Shown: positions 47,601 to 57,229 of the stretch, piece by piece
How the letters are laid out: every line of letters starts with the position of its first letter
Position numbering within the stretch: position 1 is the stretch's first letter
Origin: Ridgeia piscesae
Lineage: Eukaryota; Annelida; Polychaeta; Sabellida; Siboglinidae
Direction of reading: 5' to 3'
DNA length: 64,000 nucleotides
Assembly: GCA_025642075.2 (NCBI GenBank)
Contig: JAODUO010000049.1
Location: 286,001 to 350,000, forward strand
Position numbers and translations under genes: made by a program
The notes under the pieces: generated by a model
Database searches by the model: none
What the model was told of the DNA's origin: nothing
The model's input: the letters and a program-made list of their open reading frames with translations, nothing else

Positions 47601-48401
47601 TGACAACCTACCATTATATATGTGCGAGAAAATGTAATGCCATTTATTATAACTCTGTAGATTGGCTATTTGGCAGTATTTACTCTATCCTAGAATCGAA
47701 CTCTGTATAACTGTTGATTGACACCCATGTTTAATTATACATCGACATTATATAACTCTGTTACAACTATACCGTCCAAAACATTGACAATCACTGCAGA
47801 AACAAAATATGCACTGATGTCACAGGAGCCTCTGCCTGAATACTACCATGTCTACAGAAAGTTGGGCAGTGCCGTTTATTTTTAGGACTGAATTTGATCT
47901 GAAATGTGACATTTTTATCCAATGTTTACATTACAACTCAGTCAAGCGACTGTGAGTAGCAATACTTATTAACAACTCACTTGCAGGAAACTCACTTGCT
48001 GAAACAATTCGAATGGGTACAATTTGTTGTATCAAAATGGTCAAGTACGACGTTTGCGTTTATTACTATTAGATCTGCCCCACTCACGTGTGTATTGGCG
48101 TAAAGGATATATCGTGATTGCGGCATACCGCACTGCGAACTTCAAGGTAATCATGAATGGCAACAACAACGTAATGACCTCTGCAGTGTGGATACTTCTA
48201 ACGGAACACTGCATAAATACGGCCAATTGGCTGAAATATTGCGCAACTATTTTATTGAAGAATGTCCGAATGCTGAAGCAATATTAATAATCATAACTGT
48301 AAACAATAGTGCTGAGTTCGTTACTAAAAACCAGGCGTGTTGTTGGCACATACCTCACTCTTCCTGGACCCAACCTTGATCACCTTTTTCTGCTCCGTCA
48401 T
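33419..48401 (-). CDS. HMBS: Hydroxymethylbilane synthase (porphobilinogen deaminase), complete
   Basis: This cytosolic enzyme joins four porphobilinogen molecules into hydroxymethylbilane, the third step of haem synthesis. Eleven exons on the minus strand sum to 1,143 bases (380 residues plus stop); human HMBS has 361. Recognised blocks in order are [43 protein letters not shown] (with the catalytic Asp), [13 protein letters not shown] and [12 protein letters not shown] (substrate- and cofactor-binding Arg residues), [10 protein letters not shown] and [10 protein letters not shown]. The Cys of the last block carries the dipyrromethane cofactor. All splice sites are GT-AG and all phases agree. 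The start is the ATG at 48,401, 10 codons before the conserved VGSRKS. The C-terminal exon adds a Lys/Ala/Thr-rich tail of about 20 residues that looks longer than in human. Intron 1 is about 6.6 kb. No inactivating change is visible. A CpG-dense block lies directly upstream. Confidence 0.96.
34107..34208 (-). CDS. HMBS exon 10
   Basis: 34 codons starting [12 protein letters not shown] and ending PTAKK, in phase 0. This is domain 3, corresponding to the LTGGVWSLDG region of the human enzyme. Confidence 0.9.
34924..34977 (-). CDS. HMBS exon 9
   Basis: 18 codons, [18 protein letters not shown]. The Cys is the attachment site of the dipyrromethane cofactor. Acceptor GTTGCAG, donor CAG|GTAGAG. 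Confidence 0.96.
35339..35500 (-). CDS. HMBS exon 8
   Basis: 54 codons between acceptor TTTCAG and donor CTG|GTGAGT. Encodes [17 protein letters not shown], then LHDYDTLL and [10 protein letters not shown]. Confidence 0.96.
35927..36040 (-). CDS. HMBS exon 7
   Basis: Acceptor ACCAAAG, donor CAC|GTGAGT. 38 codons in phase 0 encode [12 protein letters not shown], then [18 protein letters not shown]. Confidence 0.96.
36725..36920. repeat. Short tandem array, unit about 43-46 bp, five copies
   Basis: AAATGTCACAGATAATAAAA followed by TCTGGTCTTTAAAC recurs at about 43-46 base intervals with decay. In HMBS intron 6. Confidence 0.85.
37037..37112 (-). CDS. HMBS exon 6
   Basis: 76 bases encoding [18 protein letters not shown] and the following strand. 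The donor, ATT|GTATCC, is a weak match to consensus. The Arg pair in SLRR binds the cofactor and substrate in known structures. Confidence 0.93.
37291..37328. repeat. Perfect palindrome, 18-bp arms
   Basis: AGCAACACTTTCTCAACA (37,291-37,308), two bases, then its exact reverse complement (37,311-37,328). In HMBS intron 5. Confidence 0.97.
37746..37829 (-). CDS. HMBS exon 5
   Basis: 84 bases encoding [13 protein letters not shown] and the variable loop up to LPKD. Acceptor TTGCAG, donor ACAG|GTGAGT, phase 2. Confidence 0.95.
38098..38190. repeat. CA microsatellite
   Basis: An interrupted CA run with GCA variants in HMBS intron 4; it continues as a short GTGTGTGT stretch at about 38,184-38,192. 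Confidence 0.9.
38352..38485 (-). CDS. HMBS exon 4
   Basis: 134 bases encoding [20 protein letters not shown], then [15 protein letters not shown] and GAIC. It carries the catalytic Asp of HSLKD. Donor CAA|GTAGGT, phase 2. Confidence 0.96.
38700..39815. repeat. Satellite-like tandem array, unit about 86 bp, about 13 copies
   Basis: The unit contains CTGTGACAAAAAGTAAACAT, GGCATTAAAATCACATCAA and CAACATACAACTGTGTATG. GTGACA recurs at spacings of 84-87 bases from about 38,805 to 39,745. Adjacent copies are very similar, with a variable T-rich junction. The array lies in HMBS intron 3. Confidence 0.95.
40894..40943 (-). CDS. HMBS exon 3
   Basis: Fifty bases, from acceptor GTTTCAG to donor AAAG|GTAGGT. 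Completes an Ile codon and encodes [16 protein letters not shown]. Confidence 0.95.
41003..41473. mobile_element. Long inverted repeat, probable fold-back MITE
   Basis: The left arm (about 41,003-41,180) and right arm (about 41,236-41,473) are imperfect reverse complements. Examples are GATTCCATCATTTTTA against AAAAATGATGGAATC, and GACTAAAATGTTCC against GGAACATTTTAGTC. The outer ends are related (GTTTATAAAGTA / TACTTTTATAAA). A TA-rich loop separates the arms. No coding capacity. It lies in HMBS intron 2. Confidence 0.8.
41631..41703 (-). CDS. HMBS exon 2
   Basis: Acceptor GTTTCAG precedes it; donor CTGA|GTATGT follows. Encodes [20 protein letters not shown] (73 bases, ends in phase 1). Confidence 0.95.
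41880..42130. repeat. 38-bp tandem repeat, about seven copies
   Basis: CAGTTTCATAATGCAAAAAC starts at about 41,881 and recurs every 38 bases to about 42,109. The copies are almost identical. It lies in HMBS intron 1, close to exon 2. Confidence 0.95.
43030..43400. repeat. Polypyrimidine-rich imperfect repeat tract
   Basis: About 370 bases dominated by CCTTCC, TTTCCT and CAACTTGCC-like motifs on the plus strand (purine-rich in the HMBS transcript). It has a loose, irregular repeat structure. Confidence 0.6.
43795..44098 (-). mobile_element. tRNA-derived SINE
   Basis: On the minus strand a tRNA-like head has box A TGGTCAAGCGG at 44,070-44,080 and box B GGTTCAATCCC at 44,026-44,036. A non-tRNA body of about 230 bases follows, ending near AGGTCCCCAG. 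The body differs from that of the SINE at 27,425, so it is a different family. It lies in HMBS intron 1 in the same orientation as the gene. Confidence 0.8.
44150..44412 (+). mobile_element. LINE 3'-end fragment (same family as 62,457-62,750)
   Basis: The plus strand reads [19 protein letters not shown] and then [13 protein letters not shown], resembling the C-terminal tail of a non-LTR reverse transcriptase, with stops. AGAGCAGATGCCCAGAAAG and the flanking sequence also occur in inverted orientation at 62,457-62,750. Confidence 0.6.
45132..46043. repeat. Tandem duplication, two copies of about 460 bp
   Basis: Copy 1 (45,132-45,591) and copy 2 (45,592-46,043) start with GTTGTGCTGGTTCCAGG. 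They appear identical except for a 2-base deletion in copy 2 (GGAAAATCAAA against GGAATCAAA) and differences at the ends. They lie in HMBS intron 1. Confidence 0.95.
46361..46474. repeat. Strong hairpin with 51-bp arms
   Basis: Left arm 46,361-46,411 and right arm 46,424-46,474 are complementary at 46 of 51 positions, with a 12-base loop. All five differences are transitions. It is in HMBS intron 1; it may be a small fold-back element or a structured RNA. Confidence 0.9.
48354..48401 (-). CDS. HMBS exon 1
   Basis: Sixteen codons starting at the ATG and ending GAG|GTATGT, phase 0. It includes [10 protein letters not shown], the N-terminal strand of domain 1. Confidence 0.9.
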
Positions 48402-48754
48402 CTTTGGCTTTGCTACTCCGAATAACACTGATTGTGTGCGCGACGGCGTCAAGTCACGACCCTAAAGCACACACGTGGTTGGCGCTAACACGACACGTCG
48501 TGAACTTTATATTTTCGTCAACATGCACCGACCGAGAAATGTCACGATGCTACAACACGACACTCGGGTTACGGGACGCCGGTCGGCCTTCAACCGCGGT
48601 CAGGCGTGTCTTATCTGACAGCCGGAAGCTGTGACTTGCTCCTTCAGGGGGCGTGGTTTGCAAGAGCATCAGTGGTGCCGTCTAGCGCAATGAATCAATC
48701 TCGGCGTACGGTTTGTTTTCTGATTCTGATTCGTTATAGTGCAAGACCCCCCCC
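48402..48754 (-). promoter_or_regulatory. Putative HMBS promoter / 5' UTR (CpG-dense)
   Basis: The 200-300 bases upstream of the HMBS ATG are visibly dense in CpG, while the introns below are CpG-poor. A housekeeping-type unmethylated promoter is the simplest reading. No TATA box is evident. The transcription start is not determined. Confidence 0.5.
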
Positions 48755-51290
48755 CACTGGTTCATCACGCACTAGTATGGATGGTCCGTTTCAGGATGGC
48801 TGGCTTCATGTTATCTGGAAGTGGAATAAGAGTATTTGTGCTTGTGAATATGGGATTAGGGTGGAATGGATGGAGAAAAGTACAAGTCAATGATGGGGGA
48901 GGGTGGAGTGTGGTAGGGACGGCGTATGGAGGGGGACAGGGGTGGTGGTGTGTGGTGTCTAGGTGCCTGAAGGGTGCAGTTGTCAAGTTAATGTCCTGCA
49001 ATGCACCCTTGAAGGCGCCGAGACTGTTGTGGGTAAATACATTAGATGGAAGTCTGTTCCACTGGGCTATTGTTCGGGGAGAGAAGCTGTATTTGTTGTT
49101 GTGGTAGGTGGATATATTGCAGATGTTTCCCAGCTATAATTATGGACCACGAACCTTGCTGCCCGATGCTGATGTTTCGGGTGGAATATGGGTCCCACAC
49201 CGGGCAGCAGTACTCGAGGTGTGGGCGGACCAGGCTCCAATAGGCATAGCTCTTGATGGACTGGGGAATAAATTTTAAGTTTCTTTTAATGAATCCAAGT
49301 TTGCTATTTGCTTTATTGACTATCTTGTTGATGTGTGGGTTCCAGGAGAGGTTGTTTGATATGTCTGTGCCAATGTGTGTTGCTACTGGTACTGCTCTGA
49401 GTGTTTCGTCTTGTATTGTGTATGGGTTATCTATGGGTGATTTTGATCTGGTGATAGGCATTGTTTCACATTTGGAGGGGTTGAAAGTCATTTGCCAAGA
49501 TTGTTCCCAGTCGATTAGTCTGTCAAGGTCATGCTGTAGGTTGTCTTGGTTGGTGTGATTATTGATGTTTCGGTAGAGCATTGCGTTGTCGACGAAAAGT
49601 TTGAGGGAGGTTCCTGGAGAAATATAGGTGGGACTGTCATTTATACAGAGAAGGAAGAGGAGGGGGCCAAGAACAGTACCATGTGGGACCCCAGAGCTCA
49701 CGTGTACCTGACCCGACTTGCACCCTTCTACCAGCACTTCTTGAGTTCTATTGGTCAGAAAATTGTTAATCCAGAGGTGGGTGCTGGCTCTAATTCCGTA
49801 ATGGTCTAATTTGTGGAGGAGTCGATTATGGGGAACAGTGTCGAAAGCCTTGGAGAAATTTAGCAGTACAAGGTCAATTTGGTGATTGTTTTCTAGGGTG
49901 CTAGTCAGGTCATGGATAGTCGTGAGCAGTGAAGTCTCACAGGAACGCCTAGATCTGAAGCTGTGTTGTCGGTCAGTGAGGATATTGTAGCTTTCAATAT
50001 GTTTATGGATTGATGTGGATATGACATGTTAACGAATTCTGCATGGTATACTGGTGAGGGAGATTGGCCGATAGTTTGAGGTAATGGTTCTGTCATTCTT
50101 TTTGTGGATAGGGACTATGTGTGCTTTCAACCAGTCTGAAGGGGGAGTTCCGGAATTTTGTGATTTCTGTAATATAATTGTCAGAATGGGTGCTATTCTA
50201 GAGGTCAGGGGTCTGGCAGGAATGTTGTCTGAGCCTTGGGCATTGTTTGGTTTTAAATCTTTCAGTAGTTTCTCAACGCCTCTCATTGTAATTTGGATTG
50301 GGGGCATTTGTGGGGATCGGTTTTGGTTGGGGAGCTGGGGAGGTTGGTTAGGTTTTCATTGGTGAACAAAGACTGGAATTGGTTTGAGAGGATATCTGCT
50401 TTGGATTTGCTATCTGTATGAAGGATGCCTTTATCTTTTAGTGGGGAGATTCCTGTTGAGTCTTTATTGAGTGATTTTATGTAGTGCCAAAAAGGGTTTT
50501 TTTGTCTTGTTCTGGGTCAATTATGTGTGACTGGATCTTCTTTTGGGTAGCTTTATGAAATTTCCTAAATGTTGTCCAATCAGTTTCTCTTTGGAATTTC
50601 TTGGCTTTTTTTTATAGTTGTTGCTTTTTGTTTATCTTTTTTATGTCTTTAGTAATCCAGGGGAGTGAGTACCGCTTGGAAGAATATTTAAAGGGGATGA
50701 ATGTGTTCATAATTTCCTGGAGGCTATGTTTGGTGGTCCCAAAGTGGTTCTGGGGAGTCAGTGAGTGGGGCTTGGTTTTGAATTTTGTTTGCTAAGTCCT
50801 GGAGTTCTTGATCAGTGTGTTCCCATTCTGCCTTGTGGTATTTGAAAACTTTGTAGAGAGGGGGAATATTTCTGGGCAGGTTTATGTTGCTGTTTAATAA
50901 GGGGATACTATCATGGTCACTGATGCCTGGTATGCTATGCGTGCTTTCTATGAGGGAGGGGTTGGTAGTGAGGAAAAGTGTTAGGATGTTTTGCCTCTAG
51001 TAGGTTCCCGTACAGCTTGATGAAGGTGGAAGTCTTTAGTCAGGTCTAGTAAGTTAGTTGATGTTTTGTCATTTTCAAGGCAGGTCCAGGAGGTGCAAAT
51101 AATCTTGGAACAGTTAAAATCACCAGCTATCCATATATTATGTTTTCCATTTTGGCTAAGCCTGCTGATGGCGTGTCTTAGATGGGTAAGTCCTGTTTCG
51201 TCGGTTGGTGGTCGGTAGAAGCTGCTTACGGCATTGTGCCTTGGAGATATGACTGGGCTTCCTATACCTACTTATATTCTGAACTGAATA
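48755..51290 (-). mobile_element. Dead CR1/jockey-like LINE, 5' truncated
   Basis: Read on the minus strand it has part of an endonuclease (FYRPPTDETG, then WIAGDFNC), a linker and a reverse transcriptase (VPIHKKNDRTITSNYRPISL, LLNFSKAFDTVPH, SSGVPHGTVLGPLLFLL, LKLFVDNAML, then VRPHLEYCCPVWDPY). The frame is broken several times. Catalytic residues are lost: Asp to Asn in motif A (LLNFSKAFD) and FADD changed to FVDN in motif C. The endonuclease start is absent. It lies between HMBS and the protease gene. Confidence 0.9.
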
Positions 51291-51592
51291 CTAATTGTAG
51301 GTGTTAGAACTGGGTGATTGGGAGACTAAGCAACCAATATGTTTGTGACGGGCTGACTGCATTAATATTTGGAAGAGGTATGTTTGGTATTTGGGTGTGC
51401 TTCAACGTTGGGCTTTCAGGCGAGCCTCAAATGGCTGCAGTTATATTGAGTGTTTTGGAGAACAGCATCCCCAGTATTCACCCCGCTCCAACTCATGTGG
51501 GCCCCTACCGTGATTATAATGGTAACGACAGCCAGCATTTCTATTCATTTTCATTTATTATAATTTGCAAAAAATGTGTAGCATCGACAACG
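51291..51592. other. Spacer between LINE and protease stop; protease 3' UTR expected
   Basis: Unique sequence downstream of the protease stop codon on the minus strand. No clear minus-strand AATAAA is seen close to the stop. Confidence 0.35.
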
Positions 51593-52396
<804 letters not shown>

Positions 52397-52859
52397 CTGC
52401 GATCGCAGAGAGATGTACAAACATACCACTCGTGGACGTGGTATATAACTTCAAGGCAAAAAGAGGTTGAAACAAAATCGGGCACAGTAGGAACGAGACA
52501 TTGAGGGAGTGAGTCGTGTGCGCTTGTCCAGTGGCGTAACCACAGGGGGACCGGGGGCCATGCCCCCCAACCCCGGAAAAATTAGGATAGTAGGGAACGG
52601 AGGACCAATAATTGGCTGCCATATTCATAGAGTTGCAAAGTAGAATGTGTTTCAGGATGCCTGTGTAAGATTTTCCTCCCCAATCCTACCATTTCGCAAA
52701 AAGGTGTCATCATTCAAATAGGATTAAATGTGCGTGTGCGTGTGCGTGTGCGTGTGCGTGTGCGTGTGCGTGTGCGTGTGCGCGTGCGCGTGCGTGTGTG
52801 TGTTTCTTACATTATATAATAGTGTAACACTATTCCTTTCTACTTCATTCTGCAGGGCA
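52397..52859. other. Upstream intron of the protease; TIR-like sequence and microsatellite
   Basis: Contains AGTGGCGTAACCACAGG at about 52,531, a motif like the ends of some DNA transposons, and a GTGCGT microsatellite at 52,727-52,803. No exon is recognised. Confidence 0.4.
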
Positions 52860-53820
52860 GTGGTTAGGTTATACAAAAGGAAGACGGAGCGGGGAAGATA
52901 TGGCGATGGTCAACTTGGCCAAGCTCTTCGTGCAGTTAGAGAGGACATTCCGTTGCTTAGAGCAAGTAAGCAGTTTGTGGTACCAGCTCGTACATTGCGG
53001 AGGCAGAGACAACGCTGTGGCCTCGCCTTGAAAGTTGAAACTCGGCCCTAGAACTGTTCTCCTAGGATATTACGTCGAAAAAGCCCTCTACGAACACATC
53101 AAACAGAAGGAACGGCGCATGTATGGCTTGACAACTCTGGATGTCAGACGTCTCGCTTATGAGATTGCTGTCAAAACAGGGGTGAACAACCCGTTTAATG
53201 AAACAACTAAGATGGCCGGTAAAGACTGGTTGTGTGGATTTTTGGCACGACACCCCGACCTCTCCATAAAAAAACCCGCAAACTACATCCATTGCCCGCG
53301 CTCTTGGCTTTAACAAGGCACGGGTAAATGAGTTCTTCTAAATTTACCGCTCCGTTTTGGAGACAGCGCAATACACACCGAGTAGAGTGTGGAATATGGA
53401 TGAGAGAAGACCTGGGAAGGTCGTGGCAACCAAAGGAGCGAGACACGTTGCAAAGATTACGAGTGGGGAAAGTGGCGCTACAGTTACAGTCTGTGCCATC
53501 AATGCAGCATGTGGTTACCTGCCACCAGTGTGTATTTTTCCACGGAAGAGGATGGTGGCAACTTTGATGAACGGGGCACCACCTGATTCTGTAGGCTACT
53601 GCAGTCCGAATGGTTGGATTGATGCATACTTGTTCGTCAAATGGCTTGAACATTTCGCTGCGTCGACAAATGCGTGTACGGAAAACCAGCAAATCATAAT
53701 CATGGATGGCCACCACAGCCATAAAACATTGGTTGCAATAGCCTTCGCGAGGTCCAAAGGCATACAACTGCTAGTTCTGCCACCTGCTGCAACTAGTGGC
53801 AGTGAATGGCTTGGTAGTTG
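52860..53820 (+). pseudogene. Pogo-type DDE transposase, broken
   Basis: The order of motifs is that of pogo/Tigger transposases: an N-terminal helix-turn-helix (VRLYKRKTERGRYG, then ASKQFVVPARTLRR), a second DNA-binding region (MYGLTTLDVRRLA, KDWLCGFLARHPDLS) and a DDE core (NMDE, then GKITSGE-like KITSGESG, GYCSPNGWIDA, MDGHHSHKT). The apparent start codon is GTG. There are frame changes near 53,040 and 53,285, a stop (TAA) near 53,338, and the third catalytic region is missing. It therefore cannot make an active enzyme. It is probably an insertion in an intron of the protease gene, in the opposite orientation. Confidence 0.88.
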
Positions 53821-54809
53821 ACACAGCATCAGTTGCATTTGAGAACGAAATGACACTACCGAAACATCGAAAGCCAGTTTGGTTAGTAGTTCATAATTGT
53901 GTAGATTGTTCGTTCGTTTTTCTCTAAGAACTTATTGCATACCTGTTTAAATGCATTTCAGAACAATGTGGGTGTTGGTATTTATTCAATCGCGTGCCTA
54001 CGTCAGAAGTAAATAAGCTGATACATTGCACACAACATACACACCCACCCACCTAACCACAACCCACCCACCACATACCATCCACACTAATTCGTATACT
54101 TGTAATTATTCAACGCTTTTTGGAAAGGCATCTTGCCCCATCCAGATGGGCGTCTTGCCCTACCTAAGGGGCAAGACGCCCTTTTCGTAGCTATTTTTAA
54201 AAGTAGAATTTTAAACTATGTTTTGTATCCAATTGTACCAATTGGCGGGAAAATTGGCGGATGTAGAGGTTTGAAATTGGTGGTGTATAACATTTGAAAA
54301 ACAAGCGGAAATATTGATTGATAAGTATTATTCTTGTGTTACGGTTATTCATAAATTTTACTGGACATATATTCAATAGTAGTTTTGGTCAAAGTTTGTT
54401 AGTTAGCAGTATTTTTGAACAAATTAGTATAGTGGGTGATAACAGGGTAATCTAGGCTTCGACAAATTGTAAACAAGATTGAGCAAATCTCTTTATTTGA
54501 TATAGTATATAAGAAATAAAGCAATAAGAGTGACAACTACATATGTAAGATAATACTGTGAATAGGTATCATTGTTATTAAAAATAAACAAGCGTTTCAG
54601 TAGGAAACCCTTGTTTGTTTATATAGGTAGTGTCCAACGTTTCCGCTAGGGAACGGTACCAGTACAGACTAAACTTATTGTTCATGGTAGCATAGGTAGT
54701 AAGTTGTTTATAACATAAAGTGTGCTGCAGTTGCTGTACACAATAAACAAACAGTCTTTCTAAAGACTAAGTTGGTTTAAACTACGAGTTGATTTTGACA
54801 AATCGTAAT
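53821..54809. other. Spacer; possible transposon end and LINE 5' UTR
   Basis: A perfect 13-bp hairpin (GGGCGTCTTGCCC, 8-base loop) lies at 54,148-54,181, with a related GGCATCTTGCCCC just before it. It could be the end of the pogo-type element. The last few hundred bases may be the 5' UTR of the next LINE. No gene. Confidence 0.4.
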
Positions 54810-55882
54810 ATGGCACCTGGCAAGCGGCAAGGGAAGGCAAGGAGGCACTTGGTGTATAACCACTGCCACAGCTTGGTGGATTTTGCCGTATCGGGGTGCG
54901 GAAAAACTTGGTCAAAGACAACGGAGGAAGGGTTTACGTTCCAATGTTTAGGGTGTTGGAAAGCGGACTGTCTGACAGCAGAGTTAGCTAGGCTAACGGA
55001 TATTGTGAAGGGGATGGAGAGTGGAGGGAGGGTGATTGCAAGGACAACAAATGGAGAAAGAACAACAGAAAACATGACATGCAGGAAGCTGACAGGAGAG
55101 AAAGTGACAGTAGAGAAGGAGGGAGGGACAAGGGGACAGGAGATGAGAGAACTAGATGCGACAGGAGGAAAGACGAATGGAAGAAAGGAAGTGAGAGGTG
55201 ATGTGACCAAACGGAAGTCAATAACAAGGACGATGACAGGAAGAAAAGAGACCGGAAAGAAAGGAACAACAGAGAAAGCGGCAGGGGGAAAAGTCAGCAA
55301 CCAGGGAGATGCAAAACGGAGGAGCTACTCTGAAGCAATGATCGAGGGGGCATTGAGAACAGAAAGGGTATTTATGGGAGACTCCATTTTGCGAAAGACA
55401 GACAGGATATTAAGCAAAGGAGAAGACTTTGTTGTTTGTCTTCCGGGGGCTAGGATAGAGCATGTGACTGAACGGGTAGAGAACGTATTGGGGCATGGCC
55501 AAGGGGGGTCTATATTAGATATTAGTACATGTAGGGACGAACAATGCAGACAGGGATGGAACAACCAGGATAGTAAAGAGATACAGAGAGTTGGTAGAGA
55601 CACTGAAGAAGACGAGAGTTGAACAGATCATACTCTCAGGAATCTTGCCAGTGATGAGGGGAAGGGGAACAACATTTAGAAAATGCAAGAGGATGGCAAT
55701 TAACGCACTATTAGAGCAGATATGTGAAGAAGAAGGAGTTGGATTTGTAGATTTGTGGGGATATTTTGTTGGGAAAGAAGACATGTATATGAGAGATGGC
55801 CTCCATCCAGGGCGCAGCAGTGTTCTCCGAGAACCTTCTTCGATCGATGGACAATGGAACATGTTGCAACGTTTTAAACTAG
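54810..55882 (+). pseudogene. LINE ORF1: Cys-rich finger and SGNH esterase
   Basis: Starts at ATG 54,810. The first 60 residues include spaced Cys/His (HCHSL, SGCGKTW, FQCLGCWKADC), likely zinc-binding. A Lys/Glu/Thr-rich linker of about 120 residues follows. The esterase begins VFMGDSIL (GDS block), changes frame near 55,515-55,525, continues with ILVHVGTNNAD and VEQIILSGILPV, and reaches DGLH (the Asp-His pair). A second frameshift near 55,808 leads to the natural-looking end CCNVLN and TAG at 55,880-55,882. In SGNH hydrolases these blocks form the active site; the substrate in retrotransposons is unknown. Confidence 0.82.
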
Positions 55883-55974
55883 TTTCGCAGGGGGGATACA
55901 CAGAGAAGCCAAATACTAGAGGCATAGATAAAGATAGCAGAAAGACATCAGCAAAGAACAGCCTGGAAAGCCCT

Positions 55975-56700
55975 ATGGAATTTGGTTATAAATGTGTTTG
56001 TTTAAATGCAAGGAGCATAGTAAACAAAAGAAATGAACTAAACATTATGGTAGAATATATTGACCCTCACATAATAGGTATAACTCAATCTTGGGCCACA
56101 CTCGATATATCAGAAGCCGAATTAGGAATGACAGGGTATGTAATGTTTAGGAAAGATAGATTAGGAAGAAGGGGAGGCGGAGTTATTTTATATATTAAAG
56201 AATCCATCCAAGCTTATAAAATAAAATTAGAAAAAGAAGCAGAATGTGAAGAAGCTGTCTGGTGTAACATAGTTACAGGAAATTCAACATTAACTGTTGG
56301 GTTAGTGTATCGGAGTCCAAACATAAGCATGGAAGAGAATGAAAAAATAGATAACGCTATCAAAGAAATGAGTAAACGGGACTGTATTATTATGGGGGAT
56401 TTTAACCATGGGCATATACAGTGGACATCTCTACAGAGTACCAGGAGAGAGGATCAAGAGTTTTTAAATTTAGTACAAGATAGTTTTCTTTCTCAACATG
56501 TGTTAGAAGCAACCAGGGACGAGAACGTGTTAGACATAGTATTGAGCTCACAGAAGGAATTTGTTGATAATGTCAAGATATGTGAGCCACTGGGGTGTAG
56601 TGATCACAACCAGATACATTTTATCATCAAAGTAAAGGGAGAACGGAATAGAAAAATAAGGTACAGGAAAAAATTCACAAAGGAAGATATAAGGACATGA
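55975..56700 (+). pseudogene. LINE ORF2 endonuclease domain
   Basis: Motifs in order: CLNARSIVNK, IIGITQSWA, RRGGGVILYIK, VGLVYRSPN, IIMGDFNHGHIQW, DIVLS, SDHNQIHF. The family's catalytic Glu (ITESW) is Gln here, which should abolish cleavage. The apparent fusion of this domain with the esterase C-terminus in one long frame is caused by the second ORF1 frameshift. The frame stops at TGA 56,698-56,700 and the protein similarity continues in another frame. Confidence 0.85.
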
Positions 56701-57229
56701 GGGAATATTTAGCAAAGATAGACTGGAATAACACACTGAAGAATAAGTCAGCAACAGAATGCTGGAATATTTTAAAGAGTGAAATTGACTGCGTCGTTGA
56801 CAAATTTGTCCCCTAGAAAAAACAGGGGAAACGGTCAAAGAAGAAACACTTATCGAAGGAAGCCATTAGAAAAATCAAGTACAAGCAAATTATGTGGAAA
56901 ACATATAGACATACCGGAAGTGAAGAAGACTATAGCATTTATAAAGAAGCACTTAACCAAGCTACAGCTGAAATTCCTAATTCAAAGAGAAGCTACGAAT
57001 AATAAAAAAATAGCTTTTAATATAAAACATGACAGCAAGAGTTTTTATGCGTATGTTCGAAGTAAACAGAAAGTTCAGGATAAGGTCGGTCCTCTAGAAG
57101 ATAGTGATGGAAACATAATAACAGAGGGATTCTTAATGGCAGAAAACCTAAATTTAGTTCGGTGTTTATCAGGGAAGATATTAGTATATTACCAGTACTT
57201 GAGACTAAGTTCGAAGGCAGAGAGTTTGA

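Noticed and set aside
55591..56700. A natural esterase-endonuclease fusion protein
   Set aside because: A +1 shift near 55,808 gives a better ORF1 ending with its own stop at 55,882. The fusion is a frameshift artefact.
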